From contig CAJTRC010000016.1 of NCBI GenBank assembly GCA_910578365.1, positions 1 through 35,015 of the forward strand: 35,015 bases of DNA, given 5' to 3'. The stretch comes from an uncultured Muribaculaceae bacterium (GTDB taxonomy: Bacteria > Bacteroidota > Bacteroidia > Bacteroidales > Muribaculaceae). Numbering within the stretch: the first letter of the stretch is position 1; every line of letters begins with the position of its first letter. The notes beneath the pieces were generated by a model. The model did no database searches and was not told where the DNA came from. It saw only the letters and a list, made by a program, of their open reading frames with translations. Position numbers and translations under genes: made by a program. This document shows positions 16,425 to 24,436 of the stretch, one piece after another.

Positions 16425-17752
16425 CCAATCACTCACTACCCGACCGCAGCAAAGCTCCTGCCACCGGCGATTTTGCCCCTCGCAGCCTGCCTGTACCCAC
16501 CGACCGGTTGCTCGACAACGGCATATTGCGCCGCTGCCTGCACCGCGAGGACTATGAATTGGTGCGCATCGATATAGTATGTCCAAGCGGCAGCATGGAG
16601 TTTATGCCGTTGGTTGCCGTACTGCACGGACGCATGCTCAAGGAGGGAAGCCGCAACTACAGCGGCAAGCAGATTGCCGAAACTCTCGACTACAACGGCG
16701 CGTCGGTAGTAGCCATGCCGTCGAACCATCATACCGTGGTGTCGCTCACAGCTTTGCGGCGCAACATACACAAGGTGCTTCCGACATTCTTCGACCTGCT
16801 GTGCCATCCGGTATTTCCGCTGAAAGAAATGGATGCAGTGAAGCGCCAGATGATAACCGAGCTGCAGTGCAACCGCGAAACACCGGCGTTCAATGCCCGC
16901 GAAGAAATGCGCAGCCTGCTCGCAGGCCGCAGCCACCGCTTCGCCATGACAGAATCAGCTGAAGGCATACGCGATATAAATGTCGAAATGCTCCATAGCT
17001 GTCACCGGGCCTGCATTGACCCGCAAGGAATAACAGCATACGTGGCCGGATTCGCCGATGCCGCGCTGATAACAGAAATCGACTCTTATCTGGAAGATAT
17101 AAAAGGCTGCGGGCCATCCGCCCTGCCGCAAGCCGGCATATTCATGCCCGAAGCTGCCGGAGAATACAACGTACAGGTCGACGGCTCGCTGCAGCACGCC
17201 GTTGTTGCCGCCGCACCGGTATCGGTTTGCAATGCCTCCGACACCGGCTTCTGGCCTTTGCGTCTGGCCATACACGCACTCGGAGGCTACTTCGGCTCGC
17301 GGCTGATGCAGAACATTCGCGAAGACAAAGGCTACACCTACGGTATTTACGCCCAACTCAACATCATGCGCGAAGGCTCATTTGCGAACATCAGCTGCGA
17401 GTGCGACCCCACATATACAGCAGGAGTCCTCAGCGAGATAAACACCGAGATCCGGCGCTTTGCCGCCAAGCCAATAGATGCCGACGAACACCATCGCCTG
17501 CAGCTCAGTCTGGCCTCACGTCTGGCCGGCATGTGCGACACGCCCATGAAAGTGCAGGCACAGCTTGTGTCGCAGCACATCAACGGGCAAAGCCCACAAT
17601 ACTACGACATGTTCTGGGAAGCCCTGCAACAGACAAGCCCCGAGCAGATGTCGCAGGCCGTAGGGCAATATTTGCCGACTAACGCCATGCGCACAGTAAT
17701 TGCAGGAGATTTCAAGAAACAAAGGCCCCATTTACACTTTTTAAATAAATAA
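16421..17752 (+). CDS. M16 (pitrilysin) family protein lacking the zinc motif
   Basis: A 443-residue two-domain protein with the M16 fold pattern. Where active members have HFLEH before MLFKGT, this protein has V67-L68-H69-G70-R71 before MLKEGS, so both zinc histidines and the catalytic glutamate are replaced. The second domain keeps the stretch IREDKGYTYGI (about 299-309), which carries the Arg/Tyr pair that aids substrate binding in M16B enzymes. It has no clear signal peptide. It may be an inactive partner subunit like mitochondrial alpha-MPP, needing a zinc-bearing partner encoded elsewhere, or a chaperone-like remnant. It is coupled to kdsB by a 4-nt overlap. Confidence 0.85.
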   Translation: MTNHSLPDRSKAPATGDFAPRSLPVPTDRLLDNGILRRCLHREDYELVRIDIVCPSGSMEFMPLVAVLHGRMLKEGSRNYSGKQIAETLDYNGASVVAMPSNHHTVVSLTALRRNIHKVLPTFFDLLCHPVFPLKEMDAVKRQMITELQCNRETPAFNAREEMRSLLAGRSHRFAMTESAEGIRDINVEMLHSCHRACIDPQGITAYVAGFADAALITEIDSYLEDIKGCGPSALPQAGIFMPEAAGEYNVQVDGSLQHAVVAAAPVSVCNASDTGFWPLRLAIHALGGYFGSRLMQNIREDKGYTYGIYAQLNIMREGSFANISCECDPTYTAGVLSEINTEIRRFAAKPIDADEHHRLQLSLASRLAGMCDTPMKVQAQLVSQHINGQSPQYYDMFWEALQQTSPEQMSQAVGQYLPTNAMRTVIAGDFKKQRPHLHFLNK

Positions 17753-17755
17753 ATA

Positions 17756-17786
17756 TTGGTAAAGCGCCAAGTTTTTGCGAACTTTG
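17756..17786 (+). promoter_or_regulatory. Promoter of pfp
   Basis: TTG (17756-17758), 20 nt, GAACTTTG (17779-17786), one mismatch to TAnnTTTG. It ends 53 nt before the ATG and begins just after the preceding stop. Confidence 0.6.
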
Positions 17787-17839
17787 CATATACATAATAG
17801 GACAATTTTTAAAACACAAATACCACATACACTAAATCA

Positions 17840-19492
17840 ATGAAAAAGAGCGCTTTGCAAAAAGCACGCGCAGCTTATCAACCCAAGCTGCCCATCGTGC
17901 TAACAGGAGCAGTCAAAGCCGTAACCGGCAATCCCACAGAATCTGTTGCTGACCAGGACGAAATCAAGAAACTTTTTCCCAATACTTATGGCCTGCCCGA
18001 ACTCAAGTTCGAAAAGAACCCTACTCCCGCGCCCAACAAGCCCATTAACGTAGGCGTAATACTCTCAGGAGGCCAGGCTCCCGGCGGACACAACGTTATC
18101 TGCGGTATGTTCGACGGCATCAAGAAAATTCACCGCGACAGCCGTCTGTTCGGCTTTCTCATGGGCCCCGGCGGTTTCGTAGACCACAAATACATTGAAC
18201 TCACAGCCTCGATTATCGATGAATACCGCAACACCGGCGGCTTCGACATCATCGGCTCGGGCCGTACCAAACTCGAAAAGGAAGACCAGTTCGACAAAGG
18301 TCTGGAAATCCTCAAGGAACTCAACATCAAGGCTCTTGTAATCATCGGCGGCGACGACTCCAACACCAACGCAGCCGTACTGGCCGAATACTACAAGAAA
18401 ATCGGCGCAGGCGTACAGGTTATCGGTTGCCCCAAGACCATCGACGGCGACCTCAAGAACGACCAGATTGAAACCTCGTTCGGCTTCGACACCGCCACCA
18501 AGGTATACAGCGAAGTTATCGGCAACATACAGCGCGACTGCAACTCGGCCAAGAAATACTGGCACTTCATCAAGCTCATGGGCCGCAGCGCCAGCCACAT
18601 CGCCCTCGAATGTGCTCTCCAGACCCAGCCCAACGTATGTATCATCTCTGAAGAAGTAGAGGACAAGAACCAGACCCTTCAGGATGTTGTAAACTATATC
18701 GCCGACACTGTGGCACGCCGTGCCGCCGAAGGCAACAACTTCGGTACCGTACTTATTCCCGAAGGCCTTATTGAATTTATCCCCGCTGTGAAAAAGCTCA
18801 TCGCCGAGCTCAACGACCTTCTGGCCGCCAAAGCCGAGGAATTTGCAGCCGCAGGCGATGCCGCCGAACAGCGTCAGTGGGTTATTGGCCAACTGTCGGC
18901 AGAAAACGCCGCCACTTACGAGTCGCTGCCTCTGGGCGTGGCACGTCAGCTCACCCTCGACCGCGACCCCCATGGCAACGTACAGGTATCGCTCATCGAA
19001 ACCGAAAAGCTGCTCAGCGAAATGGTAGCAAAACGTCTGCAGGTAATGGCCGAAGAAGGCAACTATGTAGGCAAATTCGCATCCCTGCACCACTTCTTCG
19101 GATACGAAGGCCGTTGCGCCGACCCCTCGAACTTCGACGCCGACTACTGCTACGCTCTCGGCTTCAACGCCGCTTGCCTGGTTAACGCAGGCGTTACCGG
19201 CTACATGTCGAGCGTTCGCAACCTCGTTAAACCCTCGGTTCAGTGGATTGCCGGCGGTATACCCATTACCATGATGATGAACATGGAACGCCGTAACGGC
19301 GAACTCAAGCCCGTAATCCAGAAGGCGCTCGTACGCCTCGACGGCGCACCATTCCAGAAGTTCGTATCGCAGCGTGCCGACTGGGCCCTCAACACCTGCT
19401 ATGTATATCCAGGTCCCATCCAGTACTTTGGCCCCGCCGAGGTATGCGACCAGCCCTCGATGACTCTCCGCTACGAGCACCAAAACAAATAA
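17840..19492 (+). CDS. pfp: PPi-dependent 6-phosphofructokinase
   Basis: A 550-residue long-form phosphofructokinase. GVILSGGQAPGGHN is the phosphate-donor loop; GGDDSN (170-175) has the second Asp (Asp173) that blocks ATP and marks PPi use; PKTIDGDLKN (198-207) holds the catalytic Asp region; the fructose-6-phosphate and insert regions follow. It interconverts fructose-6-phosphate and fructose-1,6-bisphosphate with pyrophosphate and is reversible. Codon use is very regular, as expected of a highly expressed gene. It stands alone, with its own promoter and a strong terminator. Confidence 0.95.
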   Translation: MKKSALQKARAAYQPKLPIVLTGAVKAVTGNPTESVADQDEIKKLFPNTYGLPELKFEKNPTPAPNKPINVGVILSGGQAPGGHNVICGMFDGIKKIHRDSRLFGFLMGPGGFVDHKYIELTASIIDEYRNTGGFDIIGSGRTKLEKEDQFDKGLEILKELNIKALVIIGGDDSNTNAAVLAEYYKKIGAGVQVIGCPKTIDGDLKNDQIETSFGFDTATKVYSEVIGNIQRDCNSAKKYWHFIKLMGRSASHIALECALQTQPNVCIISEEVEDKNQTLQDVVNYIADTVARRAAEGNNFGTVLIPEGLIEFIPAVKKLIAELNDLLAAKAEEFAAAGDAAEQRQWVIGQLSAENAATYESLPLGVARQLTLDRDPHGNVQVSLIETEKLLSEMVAKRLQVMAEEGNYVGKFASLHHFFGYEGRCADPSNFDADYCYALGFNAACLVNAGVTGYMSSVRNLVKPSVQWIAGGIPITMMMNMERRNGELKPVIQKALVRLDGAPFQKFVSQRADWALNTCYVYPGPIQYFGPAEVCDQPSMTLRYEHQNK

Positions 19493-19523
19493 TCTCAGGA
19501 AATATACCCGAATCATAGCTTGC

Positions 19524-19578
19524 AAAAAGTCTGCCCCGGGGGAGCAATAACGCTCCTGGGCAGGCTTTTCTTTTTTTA
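19524..19578 (+). terminator. Rho-independent terminator after pfp
   Basis: A near-perfect stem (AAAAGTCTGCCC and GGGGAGC against GCTCC and GGGCAGGCTTTT, loop AATAAC) is followed by a T-rich run at 19567-19578. The A-rich and T-rich flanks make it effective in both directions. Confidence 0.92.
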
Positions 19579-19592
19579 ATACCCTCTGATAT

Positions 19593-19627
19593 TGCACAAA
19601 TTTTAGATATTTTAAGACTTTTGTGCA
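19593..19627. repeat. Inverted repeat upstream of the fadL-like gene
   Basis: TGCACAAA (19593-19600) and TTTGTGCA (19620-19627) are exact inverted copies with a 19-nt spacer. It lies between the pfp terminator and the fadL-like promoter, about 50 nt upstream of the -7 box. It may be an operator or only a chance or structural repeat. Confidence 0.4.
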
Positions 19628-19678
19628 TAGGCACGACATAAAATCGGATAATCAGTAGGCCAATGATGTTTTTTTACC

Positions 19679-19686
19679 TACTTTTG
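19679..19686 (+). promoter_or_regulatory. -7 box of the fadL-like gene
   Basis: TACTTTTG matches TAnnTTTG and ends 60 nt before the ATG. No good -33 element is seen, which would fit a promoter needing an activator. Confidence 0.45.
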
Positions 19687-19746
19687 CAGCCCGGAATCTT
19701 GTGAAGGATACCGTTAACATAACAGTTCTTAACTAACAAAACTTTT

Positions 19747-21084
19747 ATGAGTACAATTTCTAAAATAAATGCTATGCTGGCAGCCGCTATGCTGTTTGGC
19801 TCGTTTAATGCCGCAGCCGAAGGCTATCAGGTCAATTCACTCAGTACCCGACAGCTTGGTATGGGACACACCGGCTTCGCTCTTAAACTGGGTGCGGAAA
19901 GTCAGTTTTTCAATCCTGCGGGCATGGCATTTATGACCAAGACGGTAGAGGTCGACGCTTCGGCCAATGCCATCTTCCCCTCTGCCACCGCCATCATAGG
20001 CGGCACAGAGTATAAAACCGATTGCAACGCATCTACACCGTTCAGCGTGTTCGGGGCATTCAGCATTTTCGATAATCTCAAAGCCGGCATAGCAGTATAT
20101 ACTCCCTACGGCAGCAGCATCAACTGGACCGAAAACTGGCCGGGCGCTACTCTGAACCAATCGGTTTCGCTGGCAGCGTATACCGTACAGCCCACCGTGG
20201 CCTGGAAGATTCTGCCCAAGCTGTCGGTTGGTGCGGGTCTTACTATATCGTGGGGTTCGGTCAATCTCTCCAAAGGCCTGCTCACCGGAGAGCAGCTCGA
20301 CGGTCTGCTGGCCATTATGAACCCCGGTGTGCCTATGCCGTCGTTTGCCGGAATCACTCCGGCCTCGGCGCAACTAAGCGGAAAGGCCGGAGTAGCGGTA
20401 GGCGTTAATTTAGGCGCCATGTATGATATTTCGGACCATGTGACCGCCGGCGTGAACTTCCGCTCCAAGAGCATGATGAAGGTCGACGCAGGCAAGGCCA
20501 AGGTGGAATATGCCGTAAGCGACCCTACCATTCAGGGACTGTTGGCTTCGAAACTCGACGGCCTTTCCAAAACCGAGTTCACCGCACAGATGCCTCTGCC
20601 GGCCACTCTGGGTTTCGGCTTTTCGTGGCACAACTCGCGCTGGGTGGCCGATGTGGAAACACAGCTGACTTTCTGGAAGGCCTACAACACGCTTGACATT
20701 GAGTTCAAAGGGGCTTCGGACCTCGACCAGCATCTGACCAAGAACTACCACAATTCGTGGCTGATACGCGGCGGTGTGGAGTGGAAGGCATCGCAGCGCT
20801 TCGATGTACGCGCCGGCCTGATGGTCGACTTCTCGCCCTGCGACAAGGAGTTTTACAATCCCGAAACTCCGGGCATGACCAAAATCGAGCCTACCGCAGG
20901 TTTCACCTTCAACCCCACCCCATATCTGGGCGTGAATGTGGGTGTGATGTATGTGGCCGGCCTTGGTGTAGATGGCGCCAGCTACCCCGAGAAAAATATT
21001 TTCACCGGTGCCACCAACCTGTTCACTGCCGACTACCGTGTCCACTCGTTCACCGCATCGGTAGGCCTGTCGCTGGCTTTCTGA
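19747..21084 (+). CDS. OmpP1/FadL-family outer-membrane transporter
   Basis: A 445-residue outer-membrane beta barrel. A signal peptide (about 1-24, ending NAAAEG) is followed by a family-typical start (STRQLGMGHTGFA, ESQFFNPAGMAFM) and repeated strands, ending ...SVGLSLAF with the terminal Phe. FadL proteins carry hydrophobic compounds such as long-chain fatty acids across the outer membrane; the substrate here is unknown. It is a single-gene unit between two terminators. Confidence 0.9.
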   Translation: MSTISKINAMLAAAMLFGSFNAAAEGYQVNSLSTRQLGMGHTGFALKLGAESQFFNPAGMAFMTKTVEVDASANAIFPSATAIIGGTEYKTDCNASTPFSVFGAFSIFDNLKAGIAVYTPYGSSINWTENWPGATLNQSVSLAAYTVQPTVAWKILPKLSVGAGLTISWGSVNLSKGLLTGEQLDGLLAIMNPGVPMPSFAGITPASAQLSGKAGVAVGVNLGAMYDISDHVTAGVNFRSKSMMKVDAGKAKVEYAVSDPTIQGLLASKLDGLSKTEFTAQMPLPATLGFGFSWHNSRWVADVETQLTFWKAYNTLDIEFKGASDLDQHLTKNYHNSWLIRGGVEWKASQRFDVRAGLMVDFSPCDKEFYNPETPGMTKIEPTAGFTFNPTPYLGVNVGVMYVAGLGVDGASYPEKNIFTGATNLFTADYRVHSFTASVGLSLAF

Positions 21085-21111
21085 ATCATTAGGCCTTGTC
21101 AGAGGCTTGTG

Positions 21112-21157
21112 AAATCCGTCATTAGCTGCCTGTAATGGCAATAAATGACGGATTTTT
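21112..21157 (+). terminator. Terminator after the fadL-like gene
   Basis: AAATCCGTCATT (21112-21123) and AATGACGGATTT (21144-21155) form a perfect 12-bp stem with a T-run directly after. It stands 28 nt past the stop and ends 17 nt before the porQ start. Confidence 0.88.
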
Positions 21158-21174
21158 GCGTTAATATTTGAGTT

Positions 21175-22200
21175 ATGAACAACAACCGAATCAGATACAT
21201 TCTTGCATTAGCACTGATTTGCAGCCTGTTTCCGGCTCGTGCGCAGGACGGCTCGTCGGCCTACAGCTTTATGAATATTACTGCATCGTCGAAAATCTAC
21301 GGACTTGGCGGTGTGAACATATCGCTGGTCGACGATGATCTTATGAGCGCCGACCAGAACCCGGCCTTGCTTGGCCAGGAGATGTCGCAGCAGGTGGCGC
21401 TCAACTACATGCACTACATGGGAGGCTCGAATTTTGCCGGTCTGCGCTATGCGCACAGCGCCGGTGAACGCGGAGCCTGGAGCGCTACGATAAATTATTT
21501 TGGCTATGGCTCCATGAAGGAAACCGATGTGGCCGGAAACATCATAGGCGACTTTTCGCCCAAAGATGTAATTTTCGGAGGCTCTTATTCGCACGACATA
21601 ACCGACAATCTGCGCGGAGGCATCAGCCTGAAAATGCTCTACAGCGGATATGCCGACTATACAGCTTTTGCTGTGGCTACCGACCTTGGCATAAACTATT
21701 ACAAGCCTGAGAACGACATGTCGCTGTCGCTAACCGTGGCCAACCTGGGAGGCCAGCTCAAGCGCTTCCACGAAAACTACAACCGCCTGCCGGTTGATGT
21801 GCGTATAGGCTGGTCGCAGTCGTTCGGAAACTTTCCGGTGCGCTTTTCCGTAACAGCCTGGAACCTTACCAAATGGAATCTGCCTTATATTGAAACCGGT
21901 AGCGGTTCCGACGGCGAAGAGCCTGTGGTGAAAGATAGTTTCGGCTCCAACCTCATGCGCCACCTGGTATTCGGCGCCGACCTTATATCGTCGGAACGCT
22001 TCTATCTCGGCTTAGGCTATAACTACAAGACCCGCAGCGACATGAGTACTTACTCACGCAGTTTCCTGTCCGGTTGGTCGCTGGCCGCCGGCATCAACGT
22101 GCAGAGTTTCGGTGTAGGCATAGCCTTTGCGCAGCCCCACTCCGGTGCCACCACACTGATGCTGAACCTGCGCTGCTCGCTCTCCGAACTCCTCAACTAA
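21175..22200 (+). CDS. porQ: Type IX secretion system protein PorQ
   Basis: A 341-residue protein with a signal peptide (about 1-23, ending PARAQ) and a barrel-like body. YGLGGVNISLVDDD and ADQNPALLG are typical of PorQ, a relative of PorV. In Porphyromonas gingivalis PorQ works with PorU, PorV and PorZ in the attachment complex that cuts cargo sorting domains and links cargo to surface lipopolysaccharide. The order porQ-cmk-ispH is, from memory, kept in other Bacteroidales. Its presence implies a T9SS in this organism, consistent with the two sorting-domain proteins in this window. Confidence 0.85.
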   Translation: MNNNRIRYILALALICSLFPARAQDGSSAYSFMNITASSKIYGLGGVNISLVDDDLMSADQNPALLGQEMSQQVALNYMHYMGGSNFAGLRYAHSAGERGAWSATINYFGYGSMKETDVAGNIIGDFSPKDVIFGGSYSHDITDNLRGGISLKMLYSGYADYTAFAVATDLGINYYKPENDMSLSLTVANLGGQLKRFHENYNRLPVDVRIGWSQSFGNFPVRFSVTAWNLTKWNLPYIETGSGSDGEEPVVKDSFGSNLMRHLVFGADLISSERFYLGLGYNYKTRSDMSTYSRSFLSGWSLAAGINVQSFGVGIAFAQPHSGATTLMLNLRCSLSELLN

Positions 22201-22239
22201 ACATAACACGTATAACAATTAACATTTAACATTGATTAA

Positions 22240-22935
22240 ATGATTACAATAGCAATCGACGGGTTTTCATCCTCCGGCAAAAGCACCATGGCACGCCGAC
22301 TGGCGGCCAAAATCGGCTACCGATACATCGACTCCGGCGCCATGTACCGCGCTGTAACACTGTACGCCCTGCGCCACGGATGGGCATCGCCGCAGGGCGT
22401 CGACACCGAGGCTCTGGTGGCTGCCCTGCCCGGCATAGAAATAGATTTTGCGCCACAACCCGACGGCACTCAGCACACTCTGCTCAACGGCGAGGACGTA
22501 GAGCAGCCGATTCGCGGCATCGAAGTGTCTGAATCGGTGTCGCCCGTGGCAGCCGTGCCGCAGGTGCGCCATGCTCTTGTGGCCATGCAGCAAAGGCTGG
22601 GCACAGGTGGCGGAATTGTTATGGACGGGCGCGACATCGGTACCACCGTCTTTCCAGACGCCGAACTGAAAATTTACGTAAACGCATCCGCCGAAACCCG
22701 CGCACAACGCCGTTACGACGAAATGCGTGCCAAGGGACTGCAAGTGAACTATGATGAAATTCTGGAGAATGTGCGCACCCGCGACCACATTGACAGCACC
22801 CGTGCCGAGAGCCCTCTGCGCAAAGCCGACGATGCCGTGCTACTCGACAACTCCGACATGACGCTCGAACAGCAGGACGCTTATCTGCTCCAACTCTACC
22901 AGCGCACCATCAACCATGCCAGCGCCAAGAATTGA
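22240..22935 (+). CDS. cmk: Cytidylate kinase
   Basis: A 231-residue (d)CMP kinase: P-loop DGFSSSGKST (7-16), IDSGAMYRAVT, GRDIGTTVFPDAELKIYV and the lid region AQRRYDEMR. It phosphorylates CMP and dCMP. The last 20 nt overlap the ispH start. Confidence 0.96.
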   Translation: MITIAIDGFSSSGKSTMARRLAAKIGYRYIDSGAMYRAVTLYALRHGWASPQGVDTEALVAALPGIEIDFAPQPDGTQHTLLNGEDVEQPIRGIEVSESVSPVAAVPQVRHALVAMQQRLGTGGGIVMDGRDIGTTVFPDAELKIYVNASAETRAQRRYDEMRAKGLQVNYDEILENVRTRDHIDSTRAESPLRKADDAVLLDNSDMTLEQQDAYLLQLYQRTINHASAKN

Positions 22936-23794
22936 AATTGACCCGGACAGCGGTTTCTGCTTTGGCGTAGTCACAGCCATAAACAAGGCCGAGGCCGAAC
23001 TTGCCGCAACCAAAGATGGCGGTACGCTGTACTGTCTGGGTGACATTGTACACAACTCCGACGAAGTTGAGCGCCTCGAAGCCAAGGGACTCCGCACTAT
23101 CACCCACAGCGACCTGGCCAAACTGCACGATACCAAAGTACTGCTGCGCGCCCACGGCGAACCGCCGGAAACATATCGCATTGCACGCCAAAACGACATT
23201 GAAATTGTCGATGCCACCTGCCCGGTGGTGCTCAAACTGCAACAGCGCATCAAAGCCGCATACGACAGGCCCGACTCGCCACAGATTGTGATATACGGTA
23301 AGATTGGACATGCCGAAGTCAACGGCCTGGTTGGCCAGACCGAAGGCACCGCAATTGTGGTGGAGCATGTGGATGACCTCGACAAAATAGACTTTAATCG
23401 CCCCGTGGCCCTCTACAGCCAGACCACAAAGTCGGTAGAGGGCTTCCGGGCCATAGCCGAACAGATTCGCCGCCGCATCGATTCGAAATGCTCTTTTACC
23501 AGCTACGACACCATCTGCCGCTCGGTAAGCAAGCGCGTGGACCGCTTGCGCGAGTTTGCCTCGTCGCACGACATAATCATATTCGTGGCAGGCACCAAAA
23601 GCAGCAACGGCAAGATACTGTTCAACCACTGCCTTGAAGCCAATCCGCGCAGTTTCATGATACCAAATGAAGGCGAACTGCAGGCCGAATGGCTGCACGG
23701 TGCATCATCCATAGGCATCTGCGGCGCGACCTCTACTCCGCGCTGGCTTATGGAGCATGTAAAGGAAAAGTGCGAGGAATTTTCCGGCTCATGA
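22916..23794 (+). CDS. ispH: 4-hydroxy-3-methylbut-2-enyl diphosphate reductase (IspH)
   Basis: A 292-residue enzyme. The three iron-sulfur cysteines are Cys15 (GFCFGV), Cys102 (ATCPVV) and Cys201 (DTICRSV); TKSSNGKILF and GATSTPRWL supply the diphosphate-binding Ser/Thr/Asn residues. It carries out the last step of the methylerythritol phosphate isoprenoid pathway. It overlaps cmk by 20 nt and the exonuclease gene by 4 nt (ATGA). Confidence 0.96.
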   Translation: MPAPRIEIDPDSGFCFGVVTAINKAEAELAATKDGGTLYCLGDIVHNSDEVERLEAKGLRTITHSDLAKLHDTKVLLRAHGEPPETYRIARQNDIEIVDATCPVVLKLQQRIKAAYDRPDSPQIVIYGKIGHAEVNGLVGQTEGTAIVVEHVDDLDKIDFNRPVALYSQTTKSVEGFRAIAEQIRRRIDSKCSFTSYDTICRSVSKRVDRLREFASSHDIIIFVAGTKSSNGKILFNHCLEANPRSFMIPNEGELQAEWLHGASSIGICGATSTPRWLMEHVKEKCEEFSGS

Positions 23795-24285
23795 ACTCAT
23801 TTATAGCAATCGATGTTGAAACGGCGAATTACTCGCCTTCGAGTATCTGCGCAATCGGCGCGGTGAAAGTTGTCGACGGTGTTATTGTTGACAGCCGTTA
23901 CTCGCTGGTAAATCCTGAGCCGGGCGGTTACCATTGGGCCTGCACTAAAGTACATGGTCTGAGCGACAAAGACACATGGAACGCTCCGGCATTCGGCACC
24001 GTATGGCAGCTGTGGCAAAGCTGGATGGGCGACTTGCCGATGGTGGCCCACAATGCGCAGTTCGACCAAAACTGCATTGCCGAGGCATGCCGTATATATC
24101 GCCTTGACCCGCCTGCTCCGTTTTACTGTACATTACGCGCAGCCCGCAGGCAGATTCCACGCGGAGTTATATCCTCGAAGTCGCTCGACTCGCTATGTGA
24201 GTTTTTCGGTATCGAACTCAAAACTCATCACTGCGCCATTGACGATGCCATGGCTTGCGCCAAAATTGCAATGATATTGCTTTAA
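23791..24285 (+). CDS. DnaQ-like 3'-5' exonuclease
   Basis: A 164-residue protein with a complete DEDDh active site: Asp8-x-Glu10 (IAIDVETA), Asp92 (HNAQFDQN), and His147-x4-Asp152 (HHCAIDDA). No polymerase or other domain is attached, so it is a stand-alone exonuclease of the DNA polymerase III epsilon type, possibly for repair or RNA trimming. The ATG at 23791 overlaps the ispH stop; an open frame further upstream is a shadow of ispH. Confidence 0.9.
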   Translation: MNSFIAIDVETANYSPSSICAIGAVKVVDGVIVDSRYSLVNPEPGGYHWACTKVHGLSDKDTWNAPAFGTVWQLWQSWMGDLPMVAHNAQFDQNCIAEACRIYRLDPPAPFYCTLRAARRQIPRGVISSKSLDSLCEFFGIELKTHHCAIDDAMACAKIAMILL

Positions 24286-24342
24286 GATTTCATTTATTAA
24301 TATTTGTTAACGACGAAATCTGAGAGAATATTTATAAATTAA

Positions 24343-24381
24343 AGAACCATAGAATACGGATAACCCCGATTCTATGGTTCT
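24343..24381. terminator. Bidirectional stem-loop between converging genes
   Basis: AGAACCATAGAAT (24343-24355) and ATTCTATGGTTCT (24369-24381) form a perfect 13-bp stem. It lies between the exonuclease stop and the glutamine synthetase stop, which face each other. The T-tract on the plus side is poor, so it may work as a terminator or as an RNA 3'-end stabiliser for either gene. A partial copy, GATTCTATGATT, follows near 24399. Confidence 0.65.
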
Positions 24382-24436
24382 GTTAGTACTATAGTCTTGA
24401 TTCTATGATTGCTCTATCGCTGAGAAATGCAAGGCC

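Noticed and set aside
18843..19185. Short plus-strand frames inside pfp
   Set aside because: Arg/Pro-rich alternate-frame products without motifs, starts or promoters.
18065..19639. 524-residue open frame on the minus strand opposite pfp
   Set aside because: It mirrors the strongly biased codons of pfp, has no recognisable domain, and runs through the pfp terminator.
21161..21170. TTAATATTTG just before porQ as another leaderless promoter
   Set aside because: The spacing is off by one from TAnnTTTG and there is no -33 match in the terminator-rich upstream sequence.
22201..22239. AT-rich ATTAACATTTAACATTGATTAA stretch before cmk as a repeat or operator
   Set aside because: Only loose, short similarity between the parts; likely an ordinary A/T-rich spacer.
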